Part shown: positions 1 through 6,414 of the stretch, in pieces
Numbering within the stretch: position 1 is the stretch's first letter
Layout: the number at the start of each line of letters is the position of its first letter
From: a virus
Reading direction: 5' to 3' (one strand)
DNA: 64,000 bases
Virus record (IMG/VR): IMGVR_UViG_3300042384_001501
Location: 1-64,000 of that record
Notes under the pieces: generated by a model
Told to the model about the DNA's origin: nothing
What the model saw: only the letters and a program-made list of their open reading frames with translations
Databases searched by the model: none
Program-made: the position numbers and the translations under genes

Positions 1-394
1 TACCCATGAAGTTTTCTCTGTATCTTGGACCTGAGATACAAGCCATCTCGAAGAACATGGGGATTTTGGTTTTTTGAATCATCTTGTTAAAGCAGAACTC
101 AGCATGTGACTTTCTCTTTTTGAAGAATGATATTTGGGTTTCTCCCCATGCATACTTGGATGGGATTTTATTCTCACTGAAGTGGAACCCTGTCTTCTTT
201 GTTGTAACTTCGATGTTCAACACACGAGAATATTCTTTGGTTGACCAATTGTATTTGTCAGTTTCCCCAACTGATACAATACGAACTTTCACATCACCGA
301 AACCATTCCATGTATCTTGGAAAGTTAATGAGTTGGTCTTCTGTAAGAACTTCTTAACTAACTTGGTTGAGTATTTATCAGCTGTGATTTTCAT
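1..394 (-). CDS. Hypothetical phage protein, partial (3' end outside window)
   Basis: An open frame runs leftwards from an ATG at 392-394 to the edge of the window, giving 131 codons without a stop. The product starts MKITADKYSTKLVKKFLQ and is rich in Lys, Phe and Thr. No family is recognised and there is no signal peptide or membrane segment. A host-type promoter (TATATTTG at 421-428, minus strand) lies about 27 nt upstream, which supports the start. An overlapping plus-strand frame over the same bases has no promoter and an atypical composition, so the minus frame is preferred. Function unknown. Confidence 0.8.
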   Translation of the reverse strand, partial: MKITADKYSTKLVKKFLQKTNSLTFQDTWNGFGDVKVRIVSVGETDKYNWSTKEYSRVLNIEVTTKKTGFHFSENKIPSKYAWGETQISFFKKRKSHAEFCFNKMIQKTKIPMFFEMACISGPRYRENFMG

Positions 395-420
395 GGTGGG
401 TGTGGTGTTTTATTGTTCTA

Positions 421-428
421 CAAATATA
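421..428 (-). promoter_or_regulatory. Host-type (Bacteroidetes) promoter, -7 element
   Basis: TATATTTG on the minus strand fits the Bacteroidetes -7 consensus TAnnTTTG and sits upstream of the gene starting at 394. It is preceded by CGCCG, as is the plus-strand promoter at 612. Confidence 0.65.
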
Positions 429-611
429 CGGCGATTATCTTTACCACACAAGAAAAATCTTATCTTTTTTTTCTTTAAAGCAGGGTGGAGTACACACTCC
501 AAGCATTCTATTATGTGCCAGCCCTTTATCCCCTCATCGTTATAAGGTACGTAATACAAAGTTACGGTAAAAATAATTAATAAAAAAATAGGATACTAAC
601 TTTATTCGCCG

Positions 612-619
612 TATCTTTG
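612..619 (+). promoter_or_regulatory. Host-type promoter TATCTTTG, no gene directly downstream
   Basis: TATCTTTG matches TAnnTTTG. The predicted transcript would begin at the inverted repeat 622-662; the next gene (780) has its own promoter. It may drive a small RNA or a structured leader. Confidence 0.5.
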
Positions 620-621
620 TG

Positions 622-662
622 TTGGTGCTTTTTTATATAAAAAAAAATATATAAGGCACCAA
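622..662 (+). repeat. Inverted repeat / possible small structured RNA
   Basis: TTGGTGC (622-628) and GCACCAA (656-662) are perfectly complementary and enclose an AT-rich inner part with TATATA on both sides. It begins directly after the promoter at 612, so a transcript would start with this hairpin. No U-tract follows, so it is not a classic terminator. Confidence 0.45.
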
Positions 663-766
663 GCTAAGTTACGGCAAAAATATCAAACCCCCAAATAAAC
701 TTATTAACAAAATGTTTCCCTCATTAATAAGGTAAACATTTATTTGGTGGGGGAGAATATTATTCG

Positions 767-774
767 TATCTTTG
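767..774 (+). promoter_or_regulatory. Host-type promoter TATCTTTG
   Basis: TATCTTTG ends 5 bases before the ATG of the gene at 780, implying an extremely short leader. Confidence 0.65.
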
Positions 775-779
775 TATGA

Positions 780-1052
780 ATGAAAAAGGTATACACATTT
801 AATGATATAGAATTTAAACCCCACGCAGCAGTGAAGGGTGGAGTTCAAGGTAAACTTATTCTCCCCAACAACATTACTGTATCTGTGGTAGGTGGTCCAC
901 AACTATATGGTGATGGTGTAGATACCTTTGAAGTGGCAGCATGGTACACCGACTCAAGTGATTGGATTAAACTATCTGACTACGATGATGTGAAAAGTTA
1001 TGTAGAGAAGGATGAGATTGACTTCATACTATTTGAACTATCTAAAAAGTAA
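780..1052 (+). CDS. Small hypothetical phage protein (90 aa)
   Basis: The 90-residue product starts MKKVYTFNDIEFKPHAAVKGG and looks like a compact alpha/beta protein: predicted strands around KLILPNNITVSVVGG and FEVAAWYTD, followed by an acidic C-terminal helix. The start at 780 is favoured over the overlapping ATG at 776, which reads into a stop after eight codons. A host-type promoter lies just upstream, so it may be expressed early. No function is recognised. Confidence 0.8.
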   Translation: MKKVYTFNDIEFKPHAAVKGGVQGKLILPNNITVSVVGGPQLYGDGVDTFEVAAWYTDSSDWIKLSDYDDVKSYVEKDEIDFILFELSKK

Positions 1053-1310
1053 TTAACATATTGGGAGGGGGGAGTTGTTGATAAATATTCATAACTCCCC
1101 CCCATATACGGGGTACTCCCCCTATACCCCTGACACCCCCCTCCCGTATCCCCCCTTATATAGGTCATTTTGTCAGTCAAAAGGGGGGTACAATACCGTC
1201 GATAAAATTTTGGGAAATTTTTTATGGAAAAGGGACCCCCTTCCTCATGAAGGGTGGTAAAAGTAAAAATAAATTTTTGAAAAATTTTTGGGAATTTGGG
1301 TTTTTTATTT
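1053..1310. other. Intergenic C-rich tract with a G/C-run hairpin
   Basis: No supported gene. It contains a 10-bp stem of GGGGGGAGTT (1067-1076) with AACTCCCCCC (1093-1102) around a 16-base loop, then a tract of C4-C7 runs on the plus strand to about 1160, then AT-rich sequence with repeated AAATTTTTGG leading to the promoter at 1311. The hairpin may end transcription of the gene at 780, though no T-tract follows. The 61-codon frame at 1075-1260 encodes mostly Pro/Tyr/Thr from the C-runs and is not credible. Confidence 0.5.
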
Positions 1311-1318
1311 TATCTTTG
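1311..1318 (+). promoter_or_regulatory. Host-type promoter TATCTTTG
   Basis: TATCTTTG lies 13 bases before the ATG at 1332. The AAATTTTTGGGAATTTGGG sequence upstream supplies TTG for a -33 element and is nearly repeated before the promoter at 2276. Confidence 0.7.
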
Positions 1319-1331
1319 TAAAAAAATATAT

Positions 1332-1805
1332 ATGGAACCTGAAGAAGACATAATGAGTATTTTAGGAGATAATGGTTTGTTAACTACTGTAAGAGAATAT
1401 GGTGGTTATACTGTAACTAATGGAGGAGTGAGTGTTAACTCATATAGTGATGGATACGATACCCCCAACGGAAAGGGGGAAATGTTTTTTCCTGAATTAT
1501 TGTTTAAGATTATTAAGAAGAACTTACCAGGTATCTCTTCAATTGAGATTGATAGTTACAGAAACAATTTTACATATAGCCATATAGATTTTGAACCTAT
1601 TCCAAGGTATCTTGTTAAATTGATTATTAAGTTTCATTGGGATGCTAAGGACGTATACACCCCTGAGAAGTTAAATGAAAGTATTAACACATCTTTTTCT
1701 ATGATGCATACCGACATTGATTTCATTAAGTTTGAAGTTAAACGAATCAGTATTGAGAAACGTGATTATGAGAGTGAGTTCTTCAGTATGTTTATGAAAA
1801 AATAA
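1332..1805 (+). CDS. Hypothetical protein (157 aa)
   Basis: The reading frame is open further upstream, but the start MEPEEDIMSILG at 1332 is chosen because the host-type promoter at 1311-1318 would exclude earlier starts. The C-terminal half (PRYLVKLIIKFHWDAKDVY, then a helix, then DFIKFEVKRISI) has the strand-helix-strand pattern seen in several other small proteins of this window (8890, 9204, 19845, 20140). No function is recognised. Confidence 0.75.
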   Translation: MEPEEDIMSILGDNGLLTTVREYGGYTVTNGGVSVNSYSDGYDTPNGKGEMFFPELLFKIIKKNLPGISSIEIDSYRNNFTYSHIDFEPIPRYLVKLIIKFHWDAKDVYTPEKLNESINTSFSMMHTDIDFIKFEVKRISIEKRDYESEFFSMFMKK

Positions 1806-1846
1806 TTTTTTTCCGTTGTTTCAATCCCCCCTACCCCCTTTTTTTG
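1803..1846 (+). repeat. Repeated intergenic element, copy 1 (T-run/CGTTGTT/C-run/T-run)
   Basis: After the stop codon the sequence reads T-run, CCGTTGTTTCAAT, a C-rich run, then a second T-run leading into a promoter. Very similar copies occur at 4286-4326 and 5425-5471. Confidence 0.6.
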
Positions 1847-1854
1847 TATCTTTG
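1847..1854 (+). promoter_or_regulatory. Host-type promoter TATCTTTG
   Basis: TATCTTTG ends 6 bases before the ATG at 1861. Confidence 0.7.
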
Positions 1855-1860
1855 TATATT

Positions 1861-2241
1861 ATGACTAATCAGATTATTGATATTTACATAAAAAACTTTT
1901 TAACATATTACCATAAGGGTTGGTATTGGGTTATTAATCCTATGAATTATGAATGGGTTGTCAGTGTGGGTAAGACGGGATATACATTTTATAACAATCA
2001 GTTTTGGTCCACATTTAAATCGATTTATCCTTTAGGCGATTCAACTGATAACATTAAGGGTTGGGTTGTTTATAAATTGGGGGTTCCTTTAAGTAAACAT
2101 TGTTACCCTGATTATATAAATGGTGAATATGATTGGAGGGATGAATTTGATGAACCAACGGTTATTGAGGTGGTTAACGATGGTGAGTTGGTCTCTTCCC
2201 ATAAACACGACCCCTTATCTACAGTTAAGGGTCATATGTAA
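1861..2241 (+). CDS. Hypothetical protein (126 aa), Trp/Tyr-rich
   Basis: The product begins MTNQIIDIYIKNFLTYYHKG and is unusually rich in Trp and Tyr (for example GWYWVINPMNYEWVV). It has no membrane segment. The start is fixed by the promoter at 1847, which lies inside the longer open frame. The protein is unrecognised; its position in a run of single-gene host-promoter units suggests an early gene that may act on the host. Confidence 0.75.
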   Translation: MTNQIIDIYIKNFLTYYHKGWYWVINPMNYEWVVSVGKTGYTFYNNQFWSTFKSIYPLGDSTDNIKGWVVYKLGVPLSKHCYPDYINGEYDWRDEFDEPTVIEVVNDGELVSSHKHDPLSTVKGHM

Positions 2242-2275
2242 AAAAAAAATTTTTGGAAAATTTTGGGAATTTTAC

Positions 2276-2283
2276 TATCTTTG
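2276..2283 (+). promoter_or_regulatory. Host-type promoter TATCTTTG
   Basis: TATCTTTG with TTG about 20 bases upstream (AATTTTTGGAAAATTTTGGG), a good Bacteroidetes -33/-7 arrangement. ATG follows at 2290. Confidence 0.75.
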
Positions 2284-2289
2284 TATATT

Positions 2290-2550
2290 ATGGAAGATAA
2301 GGAAAGAATACAGGAATTGGAAGGTACCATCTTTGACTTGAGGTCTGAGTTAAATGAGTGTATTGATAAGGAAAGAATATATAGGGAAATATTATCTGAG
2401 ATTAATGATTCTATTATTAATTTACTTCAAAGGGAACAGGAGAATGAGAGATTTAGGTTTGATGAGAAGATTGATTTTAGGCAATATGTTCTTAATGTGA
2501 AAAAGGACCTTAATGACTATAGAAGATTATATAGAAATATTAATTTCTAA
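2290..2550 (+). CDS. Small coiled-coil protein (86 aa)
   Basis: The product starts MEDKERIQELEGTIFDLRSE and is almost wholly charged helix with heptad-like Leu/Ile spacing, so a coiled coil is likely. There is no signal peptide. The start follows from the promoter immediately upstream. No family is recognised; it could be a small regulator or a binding partner of a host protein. Confidence 0.75.
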   Translation: MEDKERIQELEGTIFDLRSELNECIDKERIYREILSEINDSIINLLQREQENERFRFDEKIDFRQYVLNVKKDLNDYRRLYRNINF

Positions 2551-2580
2551 TATATTTTTGTTTTATTAGGCTACTTTTTG

Positions 2581-2588
2581 TATCTTTG
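2581..2588 (+). promoter_or_regulatory. Host-type promoter TATCTTTG
   Basis: TATCTTTG upstream of the lipoprotein gene at 2617, leaving a leader of about 20-28 bases. Confidence 0.65.
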
Positions 2589-2616
2589 TTTCGTCATACA
2601 AAAAAAACTTAAACAT

Positions 2617-2820
2617 ATGAAAAAAATACTTTTCTACTTATTCATTTTTATTCTATTCATTTTAACAGGAGTTTATTTCTCATCATGTAATACTCAAAAG
2701 GGTTACAATTATTCTACCCACCGAAAGAAGTCTGAGCAGATGCATAGACAGACTCAGAGGGTTAACAAGCATAGTCACGACCAACTCAATCACAAGTGTT
2801 CACCGAAGAAACGTAGATAA
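2617..2820 (+). CDS. Small lipoprotein (67 aa)
   Basis: The N-terminus MKKILFYLFIFILFILTG is a signal peptide followed by a VYFSSC lipobox, so the mature protein would be lipidated at Cys and anchored in the envelope. The mature part is short, basic and His-rich. The start at 2617 is preferred over an in-frame upstream start because it opens directly with the signal peptide. Early expression from a host-type promoter fits a role in the host envelope such as superinfection exclusion; that is inference only. Confidence 0.75.
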   Translation: MKKILFYLFIFILFILTGVYFSSCNTQKGYNYSTHRKKSEQMHRQTQRVNKHSHDQLNHKCSPKKRR

Positions 2821-2824
2821 AATC

Positions 2825-3529
2825 TTGATTCCGAAAAAAATATATCAAACCAATAAATTACCTCAACCTGATTTTGCGGTTGAGAATATTAAAAATTTAA
2901 ACTCGGAATATGAATATCAATTTTTCAATGACGATGATTGTGTTCAATTTATACAAAATTTTTTTGGTAGTGATGTTTTAGATGTTTATTTTAATATGAG
3001 GACATTGCAACATAGAGCTGATTTATTCAGGTATTGTCTTCTTTATACATATGGTGGTGTTTATGTGGATATTGACATACAGATGTTATCCCCAATTGAT
3101 GATATAATAGATTTGTCCGAAAACTCCAAATTAATTTCCGTCAAAGATGTTAGTAAAGGACATGGAATCTACCAAGGGTTTTTAGTTTCCGAACCAAAAA
3201 ACGAAATATTTTTACCGTTGATTGAAGATATGTTAAAAAATCCAAACCCACAAGATTATGCGTACCATATAGAATTTTTTGGTAAACAACTTTTAAAAAA
3301 ATCTAAACTTAATGAATTTATATTAAATGAAAAAGTGCAAATGGATGATGGGGACAATTATTTTTTATTTAAGGAGATTAAGAATGGGAAATCGGAATAT
3401 GTAATTGTGGATAAAAACAATCAATTGATTTTTTGTGGAAATAATCACAGGTACCCATATGAAGGTTATACAAAATGTTGTTCATCTAATTTCTTTTCTA
3501 AGAAATTTTCAAAAAATTATTTTAAATAA
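2825..3529 (+). CDS. Glycosyltransferase, GT32 (OCH1-like) family
   Basis: The 234-residue product opens IPKKIYQTNKLPQPD, the typical entry of sugar-binding GT32 enzymes (IPKxIHQTW). It carries RTLQHRADLFRYCLLYTYGGVYVDIDI near residues 59-86 (split here: RADLFRY, then GGVYVDIDI), with the metal-binding DxD at 82-84. The family transfers a nucleotide sugar onto glycans or proteins. The only credible start is TTG at 2825, four bases after the lipoprotein stop, so the two genes form an operon. It may modify host surface glycans or a virion component. Confidence 0.8.
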   Translation: MIPKKIYQTNKLPQPDFAVENIKNLNSEYEYQFFNDDDCVQFIQNFFGSDVLDVYFNMRTLQHRADLFRYCLLYTYGGVYVDIDIQMLSPIDDIIDLSENSKLISVKDVSKGHGIYQGFLVSEPKNEIFLPLIEDMLKNPNPQDYAYHIEFFGKQLLKKSKLNEFILNEKVQMDDGDNYFLFKEIKNGKSEYVIVDKNNQLIFCGNNHRYPYEGYTKCCSSNFFSKKFSKNYFK

Positions 3530-3556
3530 CATTTAACCCCCTTTTTATTTTTAACG

Positions 3557-3563
3557 TATTTAT
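3557..3563 (+). promoter_or_regulatory. Phage late-type promoter motif TATTTAT
   Basis: CGTATTTATTGTGATATG: TATTTAT ends 6 bases before the ATG at 3570. Confidence 0.5.
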
Positions 3564-3569
3564 TGTGAT

Positions 3570-3878
3570 ATGAAATACATTATTACACCTGAACAGTTGG
3601 ACAAAGTTATGAAACGTTATTTTGATGGGGTGTTTAAAGATGCCAAGTGGAGTGAAAAATATATTAGTGGATACGGTGAAACGTGGTCCGGTTTATTTAA
3701 TCAGGATGGTGAGATGTTGGTTGGTTATCCAGAACATGATAATACCACTTATTTTACTGACGGAACATATTTTAGTAATATGTGGGAGTTCTTTAGTGTT
3801 GATGCAAAAGAATTTACTGATGCGATAGGTCGTTACATTAAAAAAACATATGGGTGTGAGTTTGATTATATTTGGTAA
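3570..3878 (+). CDS. Hypothetical small alpha/beta protein (102 aa), paralogue of next gene
   Basis: The product starts MKYIITPEQLDKVMKRYFDG and resembles the next gene (MKYKITKEQYSKLV) over its first 30 residues, including a shared FKDxK. The ITPEQLDKV opening also recalls the ITESQL-type tags elsewhere, but no [ILV]-x-E exit follows. The C-terminal part is a mix of Gly/Trp-rich loops and a helix. Preceded by a TATTTAT motif. Function unknown. Confidence 0.75.
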   Translation: MKYIITPEQLDKVMKRYFDGVFKDAKWSEKYISGYGETWSGLFNQDGEMLVGYPEHDNTTYFTDGTYFSNMWEFFSVDAKEFTDAIGRYIKKTYGCEFDYIW

Positions 3879-3883
3879 TCGGG

Positions 3884-3890
3884 TATTTAT
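3884..3890 (+). promoter_or_regulatory. Phage late-type promoter motif TATTTAT
   Basis: GGGTATTTATTTTTATATG: 6 bases from the motif to the ATG at 3897. Confidence 0.5.
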
Positions 3891-3896
3891 TTTTAT

Positions 3897-4289
3897 ATGA
3901 AATACAAAATCACAAAGGAACAATATTCTAAACTTGTCTATACGTTAATTGAAGCATTTTTTAAGGATGTTAAATTTTACAAAGATGATGGTGGGGGTTA
4001 TTTGACTTATGATATTACTGTTGATGGTGAGGACACTGCTTTTATTCACACAAAAAAAAGTCCTCATATATCTGAGGGATGTAAAAATGAACTTGTAATA
4101 TATGATGAAACTATATTAAAGATAACAAACTTTGTTCCGATTTTTAGGAAGAAGGTATTCTCAAAAATACTCATTAAATATTTTTCTGATATTACTGGTG
4201 AAGATATTGATTGTATTAATTTTGATATGAAACTTCATGGAAGTGATGATACAATTATATATACAAAAAAATTCAAAAAGAAAAAATAA
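3897..4289 (+). CDS. Hypothetical small alpha/beta protein (130 aa)
   Basis: It starts MKYKITKEQYSKLVYTLIEA, continues FFKDVKFYKDDGGGYLTYDI and ends in a very basic KKFKKKK tail. It shares its N-terminal helix and the FKD motif with the gene at 3570, and has the helix-strand-helix-strand plan of other small proteins here. It has its own TATTTAT element, and a repeated T/C-run element follows its stop. No function is recognised. Confidence 0.75.
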   Translation: MKYKITKEQYSKLVYTLIEAFFKDVKFYKDDGGGYLTYDITVDGEDTAFIHTKKSPHISEGCKNELVIYDETILKITNFVPIFRKKVFSKILIKYFSDITGEDIDCINFDMKLHGSDDTIIYTKKFKKKK

Positions 4290-4326
4290 TTTTTTTCGTT
4301 GTTCCAATTCCCCTTTTTTTATTTTT
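4286..4326 (+). repeat. Repeated intergenic element, copy 2
   Basis: T-run, CGTTGTTCCAATTCCCC, T-run; the same order as at 1803-1846 and 5425-5471. Confidence 0.55.
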
Positions 4327-4423
4327 AAGATATATTTATATATAAATTAAACATATTATGAAAAAGGTTTTAAGATTAACAGAATCAGATTTGATTAAAC
4401 TTGTTAAGAGGATTGTTAAAGAA
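4321..4423 (+). repeat. Promoter-plus-tag cassette, copy 1
   Basis: From ATTTTTAAGATATA to the end of the tag this segment aligns without gaps to 4681-4783 (offset 360). It covers the late-type promoter, leader, ATG and the class A tag. Confidence 0.75.
4333..4339 (+). promoter_or_regulatory. Phage late-type promoter motif TATTTAT
   Basis: AAGATATATTTATATATAA, 18 bases before the ATG at 4358. Confidence 0.5.
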
Positions 4424-4606
4424 GACGTTTCTTCAACTCCTACTACAACACAAAAAACCATTTCTTTGGATTGTGCAAGAAAAACTGCTGACAATATTGC
4501 GTTAACTACCCAACAGGTTAATAAATGGTGTCCTAAAGTAATTGTTAAACCATCACCACAACCAACACAAAGTAACCCAACACAACAGTTAGGAACTGCT
4601 ATTTAA
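4358..4606 (+). CDS. Tagged protein, class A tag (82 aa)
   Basis: The protein opens MKKVLRLTESDLIKLVKR followed by IVKE|D, the class A tag with its [ILV]-x-E exit near residue 22. The remaining 60 residues are Thr/Pro/Gln-rich around a short helix (LDCARKTADNIALTTQQVNKWC). If the tag is a capsid-targeting propeptide, the mature protein would be a small packaged peptide. Its promoter and tag are duplicated 360 bases downstream before an unrelated protein body. Confidence 0.8.
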   Translation: MKKVLRLTESDLIKLVKRIVKEDVSSTPTTTQKTISLDCARKTADNIALTTQQVNKWCPKVIVKPSPQPTQSNPTQQLGTAI

Positions 4607-4622
4607 ACTAATTTTTTGTAGT

Positions 4623-4688
4623 ATGAAAAAATTCATTATAACAGAAGAAGAGAAAAATAGAATTCTAGTGAGGGGTTTTTATTTTTAA
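4623..4688 (+). pseudogene. Stranded class B tag remnant (21 codons)
   Basis: ATG at 4623 encodes MKKFIITEEEKNRIL and then runs into VRGFYF and a stop at 4686-4688. The first 15 residues are a perfect class B tag like those at 8459 and 12107, but the cargo is missing; the frame dies at the point where the duplicated promoter-tag cassette (4681) begins. It looks like the stump of a tagged gene replaced by recombination, though a real micropeptide cannot be excluded. Confidence 0.55.
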
Positions 4689-4783
4689 GATATATTAATA
4701 TATAAATTAAACATATTATGAAAAAAATTGTAAGATTAACAGAATCCGATTTGATAAGACTTGTTAAAAAAGTTATCAAAGAA
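4681..4783 (+). repeat. Promoter-plus-tag cassette, copy 2
   Basis: Second copy of 4321-4423. The leader before the ATG is nearly identical (TATTAAT replaces TATTTAT) and the class A tag codons are largely conserved; similarity ends at the tag boundary. Confidence 0.75.
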
Positions 4784-5071
4784 CAAGAATTTGAAGATGA
4801 TGAATTTGACATGGGTATGAATTCTGATTGTGATAGAATTATTGATGAAATGGAATACATTTTTCAAGATTTTATGAGATATTACAAAAACTCATCACCT
4901 GATACGAAATCTATCTTAGGAGCTTCGGAGATGTACCACGACTTAGAATCAGAACTTGGTGGTCTTCTTGATATGGCTGAAGAAAATGATTGTGAAAATC
5001 GTTACGATATTGAATCAACGTATGAGGAACTTTTAGATATGTTTCGTCGACATACCGAACTTGATTTATAA
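4718..5071 (+). CDS. Tagged protein, class A tag (117 aa), acidic
   Basis: It opens MKKIVRLTESDLIRLVKK then VIKE|Q at about residue 22, the most typical class A tag in the window. The body is acidic and helical (EFEDDEFDMGMNSDCDRIID, then repeated Glu-rich helices). No enzyme motif is visible. A clear intrinsic terminator follows at 5095. It is interpreted as a packaged protein of unknown role. Confidence 0.8.
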   Translation: MKKIVRLTESDLIRLVKKVIKEQEFEDDEFDMGMNSDCDRIIDEMEYIFQDFMRYYKNSSPDTKSILGASEMYHDLESELGGLLDMAEENDCENRYDIESTYEELLDMFRRHTELDL

Positions 5072-5094
5072 ATTTAAAATTACAAGAATATTTA

Positions 5095-5127
5095 AAACCC
5101 CATTCCTAATAAGAGTGGGGTTTTTTT
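5095..5127 (+). terminator. Intrinsic terminator
   Basis: CCCCATTC/GAGTGGGG stem followed by a T7 run. Confidence 0.85.
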
Positions 5128-5129
5128 AT

Positions 5130-5137
5130 TATCTTTG
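5130..5137 (+). promoter_or_regulatory. Host-type promoter TATCTTTG
   Basis: TATCTTTG directly after the terminator and 8 bases before the ATG at 5146. Confidence 0.7.
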
Positions 5138-5145
5138 TATCTCAT

Positions 5146-5427
5146 ATGCAAAAACCCATTGAAAAAATCGTTAGTCATATTGTGGAAAAGAAATATCCAT
5201 TGTTTGGGGATATTAATGTGAGACCTGAGAAGAATCCGTTTCGTGATTACACATATGGGGAAAGTGGTGTAATTTATGACGTTACCCTTATTATTGATTT
5301 TAAAACATTCCTTATGGAATATTGGGAGAGGTGGGATGAAATTAAAAATTTAGTTATTGATACAATTAAATTTCTTGGTATTGATAACACCATTAGAGTT
5401 AAGATTAAGTATTCCGATAAATTATAA
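5146..5427 (+). CDS. Hypothetical small alpha/beta protein (93 aa)
   Basis: It starts MQKPIEKIVSHIVEKKYPLF with an N-terminal helix, then a strand (VIYDVTLIIDFKTFL), a helix (WDEIKNLVIDTIKFLG) and a final strand (IRVKIKYSDKL). The same topology recurs in at least six other genes here, suggesting an expanded family. Unlike most relatives it uses a host-type promoter. Function unknown. Confidence 0.8.
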   Translation: MQKPIEKIVSHIVEKKYPLFGDINVRPEKNPFRDYTYGESGVIYDVTLIIDFKTFLMEYWERWDEIKNLVIDTIKFLGIDNTIRVKIKYSDKL

Positions 5428-5471
5428 AAATTTTTTTCTCCGTTGTTTCAATCCCCCCACCCCCTTTTTTG
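5425..5471 (+). repeat. Repeated intergenic element, copy 3
   Basis: T-run, CTCCGTTGTTTCAAT, C-rich run, T-run; closest to copy 1 at 1803. Confidence 0.6.
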
Positions 5472-5481
5472 TTTTAAGATG

Positions 5482-5488
5482 TATTTAT
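5482..5488 (+). promoter_or_regulatory. Phage late-type promoter motif TATTTAT
   Basis: AAGATGTATTTATAATAAAA upstream of the ATG at 5503; the same spacing as before 8459. Confidence 0.55.
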
Positions 5489-5502
5489 AATAAAATATTA
5501 TT

Positions 5503-6354
5503 ATGAATAAAGTTGTTAGATTAACTGAATCAGATTTGGTTAAAATAGTTAAAAGAGTTATTAAAGAAGAAAACAATCCTAATACATTAGTTTCAACAGA
5601 AGGGGATAAAGTGAAAAATTATTACCTACAACATTTTTCAAAACCTGAAACCATTGATAAGTTTAAAAATAAAAATAATATTGATAAAATAAAAAAATAT
5701 ATCCCAACAATAAAGTATATTTTATACTCAGAAAACAGTGGCGTCGGCGGATTTGTTAACCAAAATAAACCTGGAATTATAAATTTGAACACTAATAATC
5801 TAATTCGTGACATTAAGGGATTTGTAACGTCTAAAGGGACTTACTTGTATGATACAATTCTGCATGAAATGGGTCACTTGATTGATTTCAAATTACAGGA
5901 ATTGGGTGAAAATACAATTGCAAAATCATCAGGGTATTATAAACCAACTGGAGGTAAAGATGATTATGTTTTCTCAGACGTAGAGACTTATGCGAGAGTT
6001 CAAAGATTAAGAGAGACTTTGGGACTTAATCCAAACGCTAATGGAGAAGAAATTAAAAAGAAATTAATTGAGTTTATCAAACTTAAAAAATTAACTTTTC
6101 CAAATGTTAAGATACAAGATGTTAAATCACCTACTACAGGGTTATTATTTACACCAACACAAACATCCAAAGGTGAGTTATCTGACCTTTGGAAATTTTA
6201 TTCTCCAATTAGAATTAATAATACAACTGTTCCTGATATTAGTGCGTTATTCGCTAAGTTCTCATCTTATCGAAATGGTGGCTTAGTATTTCTTAATCTT
6301 GACGTAATCGGTAGAGTGAATATTACAACTAAAGGATTACCCGATACAAAGTAA
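5503..6354 (+). CDS. Tagged zinc metallopeptidase (HExxH), 283 aa
   Basis: The class A tag MNKVVRLTESDLVKIVKR ends in VIKE|E near residue 22. The body carries LYDTILHEMGHLIDFKLQEL, a gluzincin-type HExxH at residues 121-125 with zinc ligands His121 and His125 and catalytic Glu122, and a likely third ligand in FSDVETYARV about 35 residues later. The family hydrolyses peptide bonds. A tagged protease fits an ejected effector acting on host proteins, or a virion-internal protease. The substrate is unknown. Confidence 0.8.
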   Translation: MNKVVRLTESDLVKIVKRVIKEENNPNTLVSTEGDKVKNYYLQHFSKPETIDKFKNKNNIDKIKKYIPTIKYILYSENSGVGGFVNQNKPGIINLNTNNLIRDIKGFVTSKGTYLYDTILHEMGHLIDFKLQELGENTIAKSSGYYKPTGGKDDYVFSDVETYARVQRLRETLGLNPNANGEEIKKKLIEFIKLKKLTFPNVKIQDVKSPTTGLLFTPTQTSKGELSDLWKFYSPIRINNTTVPDISALFAKFSSYRNGGLVFLNLDVIGRVNITTKGLPDTK

Positions 6355-6393
6355 CTTTTGATTGTCCAACCCCCTTTTTTTGTTTTTCAATTA

Positions 6394-6400
6394 TATTTAT
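6394..6400 (+). promoter_or_regulatory. Phage late-type promoter motif TATTTAT
   Basis: Upstream of the ATG at 6415; preceded by a CCCCC/T-run as in other intergenic regions. Confidence 0.5.
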
Positions 6401-6414
6401 AAAAAAACATTATT

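Larger units (their letters stand above)
395..779. other. Intergenic control region without a convincing gene
   Basis: This 385-base stretch lies between divergent genes. It holds the minus promoter at 421, a short hairpin GGAGT-ACAC-ACTCC near 484-497, two copies of the phrase AAGTTACGGYAAAAATA (near 560 and 665), the plus promoters at 612 and 767, and a long inverted repeat at 622-662. Open frames crossing it are short, lack starts placed near promoters, and look like shadows. Confidence 0.55.

Noticed and set aside
84-545. Plus-strand open frame of 153 codons
   Set aside because: It is the shadow of the partial minus-strand gene 1-394, which has a promoter and plausible protein composition; the plus frame has neither.
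557-564. TAACTTTG on the minus strand as a promoter
   Set aside because: It fits the consensus, but no gene lies between it and the better placed promoter at 421; it could be a chance match in AT-rich sequence.
669-902. Minus-strand open frame of 77 codons
   Set aside because: It overlaps the 780-1052 gene and its promoter; no minus promoter or start context supports it.
1075-1260. 61-codon frame with Pro/Tyr repeats
   Set aside because: The composition comes from the C-run tract; no promoter lies upstream and it starts inside the hairpin.
4358-4423. Reading the N-terminal tags as signal peptides
   Set aside because: They are amphipathic and charged with Arg/Lys/Glu throughout, without a hydrophobic core of the length needed for export; true lipoprotein signals in this window look quite different.
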